From Bursaphelenchus xylophilus (Eukaryota > Nematoda > Chromadorea > Rhabditida > Aphelenchoididae): a DNA stretch of 64,000 bases. Positions 44,795-56,396 of this stretch are shown here, in pieces. Each line of letters begins with the position of its first letter. Position 1 is the stretch's first letter. The notes under the pieces were generated by a model. That model ran no database searches and was not told the origin of the DNA. It saw only the letters and a list, made by a program, of their open reading frames with translations. The position numbers were made by a program, and so were the translations under genes. Where the stretch lies: contig CAJFCV020000004.1 in the NCBI GenBank assembly GCA_904066235.2, positions 3,658,001-3,722,000 on the forward strand. The letters are read 5' to 3'.

Positions 44795-45154
44795 TGCCGC
44801 TTTGTCGTTTTATTCGTCGCGATGCGCCACAAATTTCGGCTAACCGCAGCTGCCTAGAAAAGCCGCTCTGCGTAAAAACGTTGCCTGCAAAGAGATTTCC
44901 GGCAAGCTGGCCGCTCAAAGAGCAGATTGAGAGCTTCTGTTCTAAAGGATTAAAATATGACACACATAGGCAAGATATAGGCAAGGCATGACTAACTAAA
45001 AAGAGTTGTAGGAATGGACTTTTATGGGGGCTCCTATTTTTAGACGGAACGTATCTTCAGAAAAAAAGTAAAATAATGCTGATTAACAAATATGTAAAGA
45101 TTAGCTGCCCAATTTTGGGTTTCAGGGGTAAAAAATCAATCGCAAGTTGACTTA

Positions 45155-46666
45155 TACTCCGCCGATTTAATTTGGACCAGTCTGAAACTTGAAAACGGTT
45201 ATAGATATGAACTCCATTCCTTCAACAAGTTTGATCACCAGTCGACTCTATGTTCAACTGTAGCAAAATATTTCCTCTGCCTTGAGGCACAAGAAAAATA
45301 TTCGGATTTTTTAATTTTTGCTGTCGAAAAAGTTTGGACCAGGGCAACAAAAATTTGCATTTCTTTATCACTAGGTGGGGTGAAACCGTGATAACTTGTG
45401 AAAATAATTGTGATTCCCTGCTGATTCTAACGAGCAGGAAATTCCGAGATCAGCGCTGTGTTTAAGGCCCTGAGGGCAATTTTTGAGAAAATTCCAAAAA
45501 TTCCAGAAATTTTTCGCCCTAGCGCTCGAGTAAGAAGCGTAAATCGTCTTAAATTAGTTTCAGTGCAACCACAGTATAGCGTACATCTAATTGGATGACG
45601 TTATGAAATAGTTTTACATCCAAAATTTTTTGTTCTTGGAGGATTTGTGACTTTGAAACTTGGGTTGGCGATAATTGTGAGGCCACTGCGCTCAAACAAC
45701 TGCTAAATCATACAGCGTTTAGCGTGGGACGTATGAGGGGCATGCCACACTTTTGTTCTGTGTCAAAACAATATCCAATTTACACGCGACAAATGCACAA
45801 TAGACCGAACACTTTGATAAAAAAAAGTTTTCGTTGGCCCAGTCGAAACATGTTGAGAAAAAACAATTTAATGTGCATCAAATTAAGTTCTATCAGGTCT
45901 GGCTAGCACCTCTTAGCGGAATAAACGTATAATGTACATATAGGAACATCTTTTTTCACTTTCGAAAACTTTTAAGTAAGCACCCTCTTCTTAAATTTTT
46001 TTATCAAAGTTTTCGGTCTATTGTGCATTTGTCGCGTGTAAATCGGATATTGTTTTGACACAGAACGAAAGTGTGGCATGCCCCTCATACGTCCCACGCT
46101 AAACGCTGTATGATTTAGCAGTTGTTTGAGCGCAGTGGCCTCACAATTATCGCCAACCCAAGTTTCAAAGTCACAAATCCTCCAAGAACAAAAAATTTTG
46201 GATGTAAAACTATTTCATAACGTCATCCAATTAGATGTACGCTATACTGTGGTTGCACTGAAACTAATTTAAGACGATTTACGCTTCTTACTCGAGCGCT
46301 AGGGCGAAAAATTTCTGGAATTTTTGGAATTTTCTCAAAAATTGCCCTCAGGGCCTTAAACACAGCGCTGATCTCGGAATTTCCTGCTCGTTAGAATCAG
46401 CAGGGAATCACAATTATTTTCACAAGTTATCACGGTTTCACCCCACCTAGTGATAAAGAAATGCAAATTTATGTTGCCCTGGTCCAAACTTTTTCGACAA
46501 CAAAAATTAAAAAATCCGAATATTTTTCTTGTGCCTCAAGGCAGAGGAAATATTTTGCTACAGTTGAACATAGAGTCGACTGGTGATCAAACTTGTTGAA
46601 GGAATGGAGTTCATATCTATAACCGTTTTCAAGTTTCAGACTGGTCCAAATTAAATCGGCGGAGTA
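45155..46666. repeat. Very long perfect-looking palindrome (1.5 kb) inserted in a family A element
   Basis: It starts TACTCCGCCGATTTAATTTG and ends with the inverse GGCGGAGTA, with TTA/TAA outside. Arms of about 670 bp (45155-45825, 46000-46666) are almost identical inverted copies; the loop is about 175 bp. No transposase or recognisable peptide. Confidence 0.85.
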
Positions 46667-46842
46667 TAAACCCCTATAGATGTACATAAACCTCTTTCCG
46701 CCCAATTTTTCACAGGTTTACAAATTTTATTTTAGCTTAAAATCATGTTTCTTGAGTTTCTAAGACGTAATAAATAAGTCTTGGCAAAAAAAATTATTTT
46801 TCAGACCCTCAACTTCAAAAAAATTAGATTCGGGCCAAAGGT

Positions 46843-46916
46843 AAAATCGAACTCGCGCGGCACTCTCCCTCTTGATTTCTAGACCGCGGCACTAACCACT
46901 CGGCCACACTGCTCTC
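46843..46916 (-). pseudogene. tRNA-Ser-like module in the second family A copy
   Basis: Minus strand: GTGTGGCCGAGTGGTTAGTG, CTAGAAA in the anticodon-loop position (AGA, serine) and GAGTTCGATTTTACC at the T arm. The stems are imperfect. It is the same module as at 42296-42375 and so belonged to the family before these copies diverged. Confidence 0.65.
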
Positions 46917-47256
46917 TTCCGGTGCTGAGAGCGACCGCGCTTTTTATTGTTTGCAATGTCTGCGCCTTTTGTAGGCAAACTTTGCCAGTTTTCTGGGCAT
47001 TTTCAACTCTTGAACCCAAATTTTTTTGGGTTCAAGGCCGCTAATTTTTCAAATTTCTTGAGAGATGTCTCGTCTAAAAGTAGGAGCCCCCGTAAAGTAC
47101 TTTCCTTGTTCATTCGAAATATATTACAAGAACTAAACTATTTTTGATTCAAGCCGTGCCTATGATTGATCTGTTCTCTGACCAACAACCATTTTTTATG
47201 CCTTCGAATTTATGTCTTCGAACATTTTCAAAACAAAGTTCATCTTAAAGCGAAGG

Positions 47257-47496
47257 TCAGTGAAATCTCCTGCCCATTTTAGCCGAAAAACCTTGTATCT
47301 CGCGAATTTCTTCACGAAAAGTCTCGAAATACTTTGAGTTTTGTAGTTGATGGTGCAAAAAAGAGTTTATAAGTAGTTCCAACTTCTCGAAAGTCTTGTA
47401 AACGACTTCTTCATCGAGTTTCGCCAGCCTGATATTACAACTGAACGTGCGTTTCCGTCCACGGAGTTTCTGTTTCAGCGCTCGCTGTAATGACAA
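47257..47496 (-). CDS. Possible orphan exon, unknown
   Basis: A 79-codon minus-strand frame whose composition (CTCGATGAAGAAGTCG, CTGGCGAAACTC) looks more like coding DNA than its surroundings. It reads RKRTFSCNIRLAKLDEEVVY then KTFEKLELLINSFLHHQLQ. An acceptor-like ATTACAG lies near its start. No family recognised. It may be a relic or chance. Confidence 0.2.
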   Translation of the reverse strand: MSLQRALKQKLRGRKRTFSCNIRLAKLDEEVVYKTFEKLELLINSFLHHQLQNSKYFETFREEIREIQGFSAKMGRRFH

Positions 47497-47790
47497 TTAG
47501 TATTATATGAGCGGCGCGTCTGACTATTTAATCTTTCACTCGATGAACCAGAAAGTAACTCACAAAGTTAAGAGAGAATCTTCTAATTCGGTTTGTTGTA
47601 ATAGTAAGTAAGTTATTTAGGGGTAAACAAAGTGTAAAAAAAAGCCTACTGTACGGCTTTGTTTGATAATAAGTGGGGGAATGATGAAGTAAAAATTACA
47701 ACAATTTTGGGAATAGGATTTACAAGCTTCATAGTTTAGATCATAGAAAAATTTTTTACTAGAGAGCCCTCCGGCGATTTTTAAGGGCAC

Positions 47791-48232
47791 TACGATTTTT
47801 CGGGTCAGCAACAGTTCGGGCCGACGATATTTTTGATCGCATTGCATGGAGAAGGCTAGGAGAAGGCTTAGTTAGCAGAAATAATAAGACTGATCGGTTC
47901 CTAGGGCAGCTTATCACCTATTTTGAGGTATTTGTTTTACACGTACTCACATCAATAACGTCCAGATAAAAGTTACGGGTCTTCGTTTTCTGCCGCAAAT
48001 TTTGGTATTTTATATGTTTTTATACAATGACTCAGAGTATAGAAAACTAACGTTAGTAATAAATATCTAAGATAAGAAAAAGTGGACATATTGCAATTCT
48101 TCGCCAAGTCTCCGCCGAGCCTTCGCCGAGCGTTCTCCGACCATCCAACGGCTTTGCAAGGCCTCGTAGGCACTTCCTACAATCTTTTTTGGGTCTCCGT
48201 CTGTCAAATGCCCCGGATCGATCGATTTTTTA
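47791..48232. mobile_element. Family C element, right terminus lost
   Basis: Left TACGATTTTTCGGGTCAGCA, interior blocks in order (CAGAAATAATAAGAC, TTTGAGGTATTT, GGCTTTGCAAGGCCTCGTAG), ending near CCGGATCGATCGATTTTTT. Confidence 0.75.
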
Positions 48233-49009
48233 AATATTATTTATAATTGAAAATAATAGAGTAGAACTTACAACGACTATACTTTTGGACTCCTCCGGGC
48301 TTCTAGAAAACAACTTTGTATCACCAAAAGGCCCTCCGGCAATCGGTAGAGACCAGTTTTATATATTTTATCCGTATTTGTTTTGGAATTGGACTTGAAA
48401 GGGAATTTTTATTGGAAAATAACGATTTCAGCTCACAACAATTACAGTTCTGGCAATCTGCGGGGTAATTTTAACACAACATTCTTCTCCATTATGACCT
48501 CGGGCCTCTTTGAGACCCGCCTTTTTTCATTGATTATGCTAGTGATAAAAAGCAGGCAAAGCAAGCTATATAGATCCTATAAAACGTTTGTACCACCCTT
48601 CTGTACATTCTTTTTGGAAACTTCTGGACAGAGGTTTTTTGTCTGTTTGATTGACATGTTTAATAATCATCAAAAACAGATCGATCACCAGACATGTTTA
48701 CGTGCTGATAATAGACCTTTTAAACCCCAACAAAAACCAATTTATTTTTTGTGTCTGCTGCATTTTTAAGACCCTTGAACACTTGAGGAAGAAAGTCGAA
48801 ATCCGAGTCTTTCGGCTTTGGAGCGCGCTTATTTCCCTCGTATATGCATAAAATACCCGCCCAACCTCACGGCTCTTTTATTATTTTATGAGCGAGGCCA
48901 TCCCACTTTCTCCTCCGAGATCTTTCGGCGTTTATCCCTCAAGTTTGAATGGATTTTTTTCGCTTAAGTTGCGATCTTTCAGACTTGGAGATTTGGGGAG
49001 AATTTTAAT
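48233..49009. other. Intergenic, no gene recognised
   Basis: The 128-codon frame at 48383-48769 is hydrophobic and Asn/Phe-rich, without splice context or family signature; not accepted as a gene. Confidence 0.35.
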
Positions 49010-49375
49010 TTAAAAACTGCAAAAATAACCGGGATTTTTACAGCTCAGACTTTAATGAGATTTGGCATAAATTTTTAACAATTTTTTTCAAGGCATGCAT
49101 AAGATTTTCAGCTCGCGTTTTGAAGGAAACAACCGAGATTTTTAGCCCAAAATTTGGTTAAAATAGGACAATTTTTAACGAAATTTCGGCACGAAAAGTT
49201 TCATGCCTATTTCTACCATAGAGGGTAATGTTTCCACAAAAAATCAACGTTTTCTCCGTAAAATTGGCAAAGTTATGGCCAAAAAGCGCTTTTCTCTCTG
49301 ACCGTTCTCCGCGTTTTGTGTGCTCTCTCGCTTCAAAAAATTCATATCTCGGCCGTCCTTGCAAAGGGCCAGCTC
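49010..49375. mobile_element. Family E relative, termini missing
   Basis: The E interior is recognisable (GCACGAAAAGTTTCATGCCT, GGCAAAGTTATGGCCAAAAA, CTCTCTGACCGTTCTCCGCG). No ACAGGGGAAGTACC ends. Confidence 0.65.
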
Positions 49376-49943
49376 AAATTTAAATATGAGTGTGGCATTT
49401 TTTACACTCACCCTATTAATTTTTAGCCTACTCACTTTTCTTTTTTATTTCCTGTATAATTTTTTTTATCAAGAAGTCACATTTTACGCACGACGCTTTT
49501 GCCTCACTTTTTCGGACTTATCAGTATTCAAAATTGTTTTTTTGCCCTCTTACCAGCTGACAAACAATAATATTATCTGTCAGCGGGACAAAATTTTTAA
49601 AAAATATTATACCTGATAGCTGAAATTGGAAGGTAAAAAGTGCAAAAAAATTTTATCTCCATTTTTTGTAGGAAAGGAAAAATGATTTTTGAATATTCAA
49701 AATTTATTTTTGATGGCTCTTGTCGCGATGATATGACCTCTAATGGTATTATCGGCCATATCTGACTAGTTAAAATGGGCATTTGTATGGTTAAATTGAT
49801 ATTTTGCCTGGTTAAATTGGCCAATTTATCGGTCAGATTAAACATTTTGACTTATCATACAGACGATCAAATTTCAATACCTATCACTTTTTTTACTTTT
49901 TAAAAGAAAAGTAAAAATAATAATTTTTCTTTTAGTTTAAGCC

Positions 49944-52900
49944 ATGGGCCAAGTTGGATCTCTACTATTTGGCCCTAGCTGGGAGAACAGTCGTCAAGTC
50001 CGCGTGGAAACTGGCCTAGTGGCCGGGAAAACGTTCACCTTCGAAAACGGCAAGCAAATTGATGCGTTTTTGGGCATTCCATTTGCAAAGCCTCCGGTCG
50101 GCGAGCTGAGATTTAAAGTAAGAAAAATTTCGAAATGTAATCGTTGCAAAAGCCTCGAATTTTAAACTTGACTTGTCATGCCAAACCCCTAATTTTTCTA
50201 GAAGCCAGAGCCAGCCGAACCCTGGTCGGGGGTCCGAGATTGCACCAACTTTGGACCTCGCTGTCCGCACGAAGATGTTTCCATCGAAAAGTTTACGAAT
50301 TTTCATACGAAAAGCGAGGATTGCCTAATCCTGAATGTATTCACTCCAACTGTTGTGGACGGCCTAAAACCGGTGATGTTTTTCATCCATGGCGGCGGAT
50401 TCGCGATGCATTCGAGTATGCATTATGGAGATTATGGAATTTGCAAGTAGGTTCGAGAAATGGGGCAGCGCTCGAAGAGCGAGAGCCGGATTTTTTGCAA
50501 ATTTTGCATCAATTATCTGTCATGCTCAGAAAACAATTGCTGAAAATATTGGCTCTCGCCTGGAGGGGAGAGCCAAGATATTCAAAGATCACTTTCCGAG
50601 AGAGTACGGAAAAGAGCCTGCACAAAATTTTAATACAGTGGGGATCTGACGCAAAAAACGTACCATTTTGCATCCAGGAAGTATAAAAAATGTAGCAAAA
50701 TACCACCCTCTCCAAGTGAAAACTCTGATTTCAAAAGTGCGCCCGCTCTTTTTGCGAGAAGCGCCCTTCAAAACGAAGTTTTTTCACTTGGAGAGGGAGG
50801 TATTTTGCTACATTTTTTATACTTCCCGAATCCAAAATGGTACGTTTTTTGCCACTGGATCAGGTCCGCCACTGCATTTCCAAATTTAAACCTCTCCCAA
50901 ATAATAAAAAAACATTTTTTTCAGAAACCTCTGTACAAAAGACGTTGTTGTTGTGACAATTCAGTATCGCCTTGGCTTCTTTGGCTTCCTCTCCACAGGC
51001 GATGAGAATTGCCCGGGAAATATGGGACTCTGGGACATGACGTTGGCCCTAAAATGGGTCAATCAGAATATCCGCGAGTTTGGCGGCGATCCAAACAACG
51101 TTACCGTGTTTGGGCAGAGTGCTGGCGGAGCCTCAACGGACTACCTCAGCCTGTCGCCGCATTCGAACAAATTGTTTCATAAGTTTGCGCCAATGTCCGG
51201 CACTTCGCTATGCAGCTTTGCGATGAACGATTCGGCCCATATTCGCGATGTTAGCTGGAATTTTGCGTTGCAGCAGGGATTCATCCCACCAAAAGACGGT
51301 AAAATTTTTTTGGATGTTTAAAAAAATTTTTTTTTTGAAATTTCGACAAAACCTAAATTTCAGCATCAAAATTCGAGCAAAGCCGAGCGCTGGTCGAATT
51401 TATGCGCAATTTGCCCCCGGCTGATATCGAAATTGGAATGCTCGGTCGTTTCGGAGTCAACGAGGGCGGTCGACTCGATTTAACGCCGGTTTTCGACGGC
51501 GATTTCTTCCCAAAACCCTTTGCGGAACTACGCAAATTGGCACCTCCGAAGCCTCTGATGACCGGCATCACCGAAGTGGAGGGCCTTCTCTTCAGTACGT
51601 TGGTTTACCTGCTCATGAGGACCAGAATTCAGCGCATTTCAAGTCGGGTTTTTCTCTTGTTTTTGGTCGTTCCCCCTGAATTCGCATGCTGATTATGTTT
51701 TTGCTGCCCCTTTCCCAATTTTTCAGCCAAATTTACCGAGATGCCGCTAATTCTTTCCAAGAATACTTAGTTTGTCTAATTTTCATACGCCTTTGGCTGC
51801 TATGATTCAATTTTTAGCTGCAATCAAGCCGCCTCGCGGCTCCTTCAAAGAGGAAATCCGAAGACAGATCGTTTTCGATTTCCAAAAACGAAAAATTCAT
51901 GATGCGGCCAGAGAAAAGGCGATCTTCGACATGTATCTGAATGAGGTTCAACGGAACAACCGAAGGCAGTATGTCACCGCTTGTATGACGGTAAGCCTTC
52001 TTTTATACTGCACGCAAAACTGAGTCCGGTGACCAGAATAGACCCTTCGCTATCGGTTTTTTCATTTCGTCTTGATTTTTACAGAGAAGCAGAGAAAAGA
52101 CGTGCAAAACCGTACTCTCTCGCCCCAAAAATTCCCCATTTCTTTACCGACAAAAAGTTTTTTCGCGTCTTTTTTTGGAAAATTGAATTTTTTGTCGGCG
52201 AAGAAATGGGGAATTTTTGGGGCGAGAGGGTACGGTTTTGCACGTCTTTTCTCTGCTTCTCTGTAAAAATCAAGACGAAGTGTAAAAAACCGATAGCGAA
52301 GAGTCTATTCCGGTCATCGAACTCCACAGTTTGACATGCACTTTTTCGGATCCAGCTGACCACTATCATTACCTTTTTTAGTCGACAAGAAGGTCGAAAA
52401 AGAGATCCACAAGAACCAAAATATGATATCAAAAAGAGTTTTTGATATCAAATTTGGATTCCTCTGGATCTAGTCTTCTACCTTTATGTCGATTAAAAAA
52501 GCGCCAAAATTGAATCAAGAAATGCTCATCCGAAAATTGAACACAACTTTTCAGCTAATCTCCGACATGATAATCAACAATGGAGTCTGGGAGCTGGCCG
52601 ATACCGCAGTGAGGTTACAAAAAGGCGCCCCAACTTATTTGTATTCGTTCGACTACCATAACCCGGACGGCTTTGGGTTGGCCGGTCTTATTTTCCCATT
52701 CAAAGCCGCTACCCATTGCTCCGAATTGCCGTATCTGTTCGGAAAGGGGATTATTGCGTTGTTCAGGCCGAGCGAAACCGACAATAAAGTGGTCGATTTC
52801 TTCACAACATTGTTCACCAACTTTGCCAAATATGGGTAAGCAAATTTGGCGATAAATTCAAGGCCTACAGCGGTGGATCTGATCCAGTGGCAAAAAACGT

Positions 52901-53577
52901 ACCATTTTGCATCCGGGAAGTATCAAAAATGTGGGAAAATGCTTCCCTCCCCAAGTGAAAAAACTCCGACTTCAAAAACGCGTCTCCCCTTTCGGTGAGG
53001 GAAAGATCGCGCCCTTCAAAACAAAGTTTTTTCGCTTGGAGAGGGAGGCATTTTGCCACATTTTTTGATGCTTCTCGGATGTAAAATGGTACGTTTTTTG
53101 CCACTGGATCAGGTCCGTCACAGTAGCTAGCCTTTTTGCTTCACTATGTTAAAGAGAGGCTGAGAGCAGCTGGCAGTGTTAGCTATAATTTCTATAAGTT
53201 TTGCCCCATTACTTCCCAAGGTATTCGCAAAAGAACTCGTTCATCGACAAACAAAATCTAATCTTTCGAATTCCAGCAATCCCAATGGCCTTAAAAACCC
53301 ACAAGGCACATGGGAACCACTCACTTCGGACCATCCAAACCGCTACTATCACATCGATGTGCAAGGTTCGGAAATGCGATCACAATTTTGTGGAGGACGT
53401 CCTCAGAAGTGGCGAGAACTCCTCCAACCTTGTGATTGTGGTCAAAGAGTGTGTTCGAAAGAAGGCCTCGAAGACCTGGATCAAAACAACAACGACTTCG
53501 AGGACAGACCGTTCACCAAATCCGATGCTTCCGCCGAGGTTACGCGATTCACACTACTTGAAGAGTATGCCGAGTAG
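49944..53577 (+). CDS. Type-B carboxylesterase
   Basis: Alpha/beta-hydrolase of the carboxylesterase/cholinesterase family. Exons: 49944-50117, 50202-50446, 50925-51298, 51364-51594, 51818-51990, 52555-52835, 53277-53577 (1,779 nt, 592 aa; phases agree). Start: ATG nine bases after an acceptor TTTTAG (49935). Visible signatures: [17 protein letters not shown] (N-terminal family motif), [11 protein letters not shown] (signature 2), FFIHGGGF (oxyanion hole), [24 protein letters not shown] with the catalytic Ser, [10 protein letters not shown] (catalytic acid region), and [12 protein letters not shown] with the catalytic His. All three catalytic positions are there. There is no signal peptide; the MGQ... 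N-terminus suggests a cytosolic, possibly myristoylated enzyme. The C-terminus is Asp/Asn-rich without an ER-retention signal. Introns 2, 5 and 6 contain MITEs or foldbacks. Substrate unknown. Confidence 0.9.
50636..50874. mobile_element. Family B MITE in carboxylesterase intron 2
   Basis: CAGTGGGGATCTGACGCAAA at the left, inverse ending GGTCCGCCACTG at the right, TA before the left end; the left terminus lost a few bases of the consensus GATCCAGTGG. Confidence 0.8.
52031..52317. repeat. Compact 287-bp palindrome in carboxylesterase intron 5
   Basis: GACCAGAATAGACCCTTCGC pairs with its inverse near 52300. Arms of about 125 bp are nearly perfect (GCAGAGAAAAGACGTGCAAA, CTCTCGCCCCAAAAATTCCC and inverses) around a short AT-rich loop near 52170. 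Not a member of families A-E. Confidence 0.85.
52868..53123. mobile_element. Family B MITE in carboxylesterase intron 6
   Basis: CAGCGGTGGATCTGATCCAG at the left and the inverse ending GGTCCGTCACAG at the right, flanked by TA on both sides (52866-52867, 53124-53125). Confidence 0.8.
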
Positions 53578-53735
53578 TCTAATATAAAATATCAAATAAC
53601 TTCTTTAAGAGCTCTGAAATTAACAGCTCTCGCATAACTTTCAAAACTCGGTCTTCCTCCAAAATACATCCTGCAAGATACTTACGAAAACATGGAAAAT
53701 ACGGTTATTCATCTTTGTTATATTGTACATAAACA

Positions 53736-53741
53736 AATAAA
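53736..53741 (+). terminator. Polyadenylation signal AATAAA, carboxylesterase
   Basis: CAAATAAATAAT, about 160 nt after the stop codon; the only canonical signal before the next gene. Confidence 0.65.
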
Positions 53742-54026
53742 TAATTTTTAATTCCCGATTTATGATCAAACAAGGCCTCTAAACAGGTGCAAATTCGATC
53801 CACAAAATCGTTATGGAATTCGGAAGATTAGAAGTTTTGGACGAAATGTCAACTTGTGACACTTCGTCTAATTTTAGGCGCGAATTTTTTCTGACTGTTT
53901 TCGCAGAAGAAAAAGACGAAATTCCGTGAAACCTCTCGATTCTTTTGTTTCATACAGCTCGTAATCCATTTATTTTAGTGGCTGTAGCATAATTACGAGA
54001 TAAATTATATTGAACGTCACCTGAGG

Positions 54027-56396
54027 ATGTCCTTTTTGACCAGTAAAGGAGATGGATCTCCGCAGCAGTCGAAGATGGACTGGTTGTGTCGAAGCATCGA
54101 GGAGGAAGCCCAGGCCTATCTGAATTCGCTAAAAGTCCCTATCGATGAAGAGTAAATCGTGTTTCTGATAATTTTTATTTGTTTAGACCAATCTCACAGC
54201 CTGATGGATTTTGGGGAAAATACTACGACAGATTGGCTTCTTATCAGGTAAATTGATATCTATTTTATTCAATTTTTGTTTTAGAAAGGCAAGGAGCGAT
54301 TTATCCTGATCTCTCCAATTAAATGCGCATGTTATGGATGGCGACTTGAGGATAATGGTAATCTCAGGTGCGAAGATTGCCAAGAAACCCTTGTTTTCCC
54401 CGATTTTCAGACAGAATCTCGTCAAGAACAAGAGACGAGCATCCTTGCTGTGTAAGTGAACTGTTTTCAGTTTGAATTCTGTTTTTAGAAAGACAATTCG
54501 CAACTTATCCGAGAATCATTCGAAGTTGTGCCATTGGCGGGAAGGAGAAGGTCGGCCTTTCCGAATCTACGATGTTTCCTCCCGAATTCCTACGATTCAA
54601 TTAGTCGTCGTGCCGGGAGCAAAATTTTCCTCGCAAGAGATTGATAATTCGGTTGAGGAATTGAGTGCGAATTATGAGATCACGACATCTCCGGAATTTT
54701 ATCTTGCAGTTGCTGGATGGGACGCGTCTACGTAAGTTACCAGTATTTTTGTCTTGACATTTGCTTTTAGATCGTCTGTTTCGACCGTGAAATGTCGGGA
54801 ATGTTTGAAAGAAGTGGATTTGAACACAGTTTCCGAGGAAAATCGAGATCCACTCAAGTGGCATGAGCAATATTGCCCGGTGGTTGACAAACACCATCTT
54901 TTATGGAGGGATGCGTTGAAAAATTATGCTGAATTGACTCCAAAGGTAGCGCTTTTTCTCGATCTGTGATTTTGAGTGTTTAGAAAGGAAGCGCGACCTC
55001 AAATTTGACTCAAGTTTATAAGGACATCACCTTGACCATGACGGATAAAGAACCGAATCTTGACGTGCCTTTAGACGATTTGAATACCTCAAATGCTGCT
55101 GTTGACTCAACTGCTGACCGATCGAGTAACATGGTTAGTTTTGGGGTTGAGATTAATTGATTGGTTATATTATTTTAGATCCTTTAATATTATCTTTGTT
55201 TGTAGGAAGCGAGTCTAGAAGCGGAATCAATACAAAATACGACAGAAAATGAGATAACATCGCCAACTTTAAATCCCGAAGGCTTTTTTGTGTCAGAAGA
55301 AGCTTTGGAACAACAAAAACGAGCTGAATTCTCCATACCACCACCTAAAGTATTGAAATCTCGTGCAACACCACCTAAAATAAAGGTACAACACTTCAAA
55401 GACCCTATTTATGAAAAGGAGTTGGGCGCAAATCCAGAGAAACGGCAAAAATTGGAAAATGAAGAGGATCTGTTGATTGTAAGTTGAGTTTTCGTTATTA
55501 TTCTTATGAATTTTAGGCTGACAACATCCTTGACAGTGTCAATTCTCCGTCTGTGAGGTTGGCTGAGGGAGATGAAGCCATGTTGGACGAAAAAGAGGAG
55601 TCTTCATCACCTAAGCAAGTGGATGTTGATCATGATGAAGAAGAGCCGGAAAGGTGGGATTTTCTGCATTGTTTGTGTGAAATAATTGTCTCAGAAGCTG
55701 TAGAATTTAATTGGGAAGGTCATAGATAATGGGGTTGACGTCTTTGGGGGGAATTGAGACTAATTTTATATTGTTTTAGAGAGAAGATCCCGAAATTTCC
55801 AGAAAGTCCTTATCGAAAGCCTATATCTCCGGCTGCCAGTGATAACTCGGATGAAATTGTTTATCTTGATGATTCCGATGACGATGAAAAACAGTACGAA
55901 AAGGACTCGGAAGAAGATTATGATTCTCAAAATAATTTCGGCGAAGATTATGGAGAAGATTTGGATGAAGAAGAGACAGAAGAGCAAGATGAGATTGGTC
56001 TAATTGACGAAGTTGAAGGTGAGAAGACTCAGCGAGAGGGCAGAGAGGTGGAAGAGGACAGTTTTTCCCACGATAGTGATGTGGAATTGCAACCAAACAC
56101 CAGCGAAGAGATTGATGAAGGTAAATTGATATAATTTTGATTATTATTGCTTCAAATTTTTAGATGTTGTGTCTGCAAACGAACAAGTGGACCATGAATA
56201 TGATTCGGAACAGGATGGATACGAAGATGAGGACCAGGAAAATGATGGAAAATCGCGCGAATTTTATGAACATCCATCTGATGAGGAAAATGAAGATGAA
56301 TCTGAAGATTATGATGAAGAAGATACAGAGGAATTGACTTTTAAAGATCAGAAAGAAGAGTCCGACTCGGATTCGGATATCATTTGCTTGGATTAG
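54027..56396 (+). CDS. ZC3HC1: ZC3HC1/NIPA-like C3HC zinc-finger protein with acidic tail
   Basis: ZC3HC1 (NIPA), like yeast Pml39 and Rsm1, has two BIR-like C3HC zinc modules and sits at the nuclear pore basket. Exons: 54027-54151, 54187-54247, 54285-54451, 54489-54731, 54771-54945, 54984-55133, 55206-55478, 55517-55653, 55780-56120, 56164-56396 (1,905 nt, 634 aa; phases agree; most introns 35-45 nt). Module 1: KCACYGWRLEDNGNLRCEDC then SENHSKLCHWRE, matching the family pattern C-x3-GW...C-x2-C...H-x3-CxW. Module 2: VKCRECLKEVD...HEQYCPVVD. From about residue 300 the protein is low-complexity, and the last 200 residues are very rich in Asp/Glu/Ser. Human NIPA has an F-box-like role that is debated; here only the zinc modules support function. 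It is followed in the same direction by the PHF12-like gene after 380 bp. Confidence 0.85.

Larger units (their letters stand above)
45010..47108. mobile_element. Family A element split by a 1.5-kb palindrome
   Basis: The right end AAAGTACTTTCCTTG is intact; the left end is degraded (ACTTTTATGGGGGCTCCTA from about 45018). Inner blocks match the inverse of the copy at 42085-42676, including the tRNA-like module (46916-46843). The copy is interrupted between GTTGACTTA (45146-45154) and TAAACCCC (46667 on). Confidence 0.75.

Noticed and set aside
48383..48769. 128-codon plus-strand frame
   Set aside because: Hydrophobic low-complexity peptide in an AT-rich repeat region, with no splice sites or known motif.
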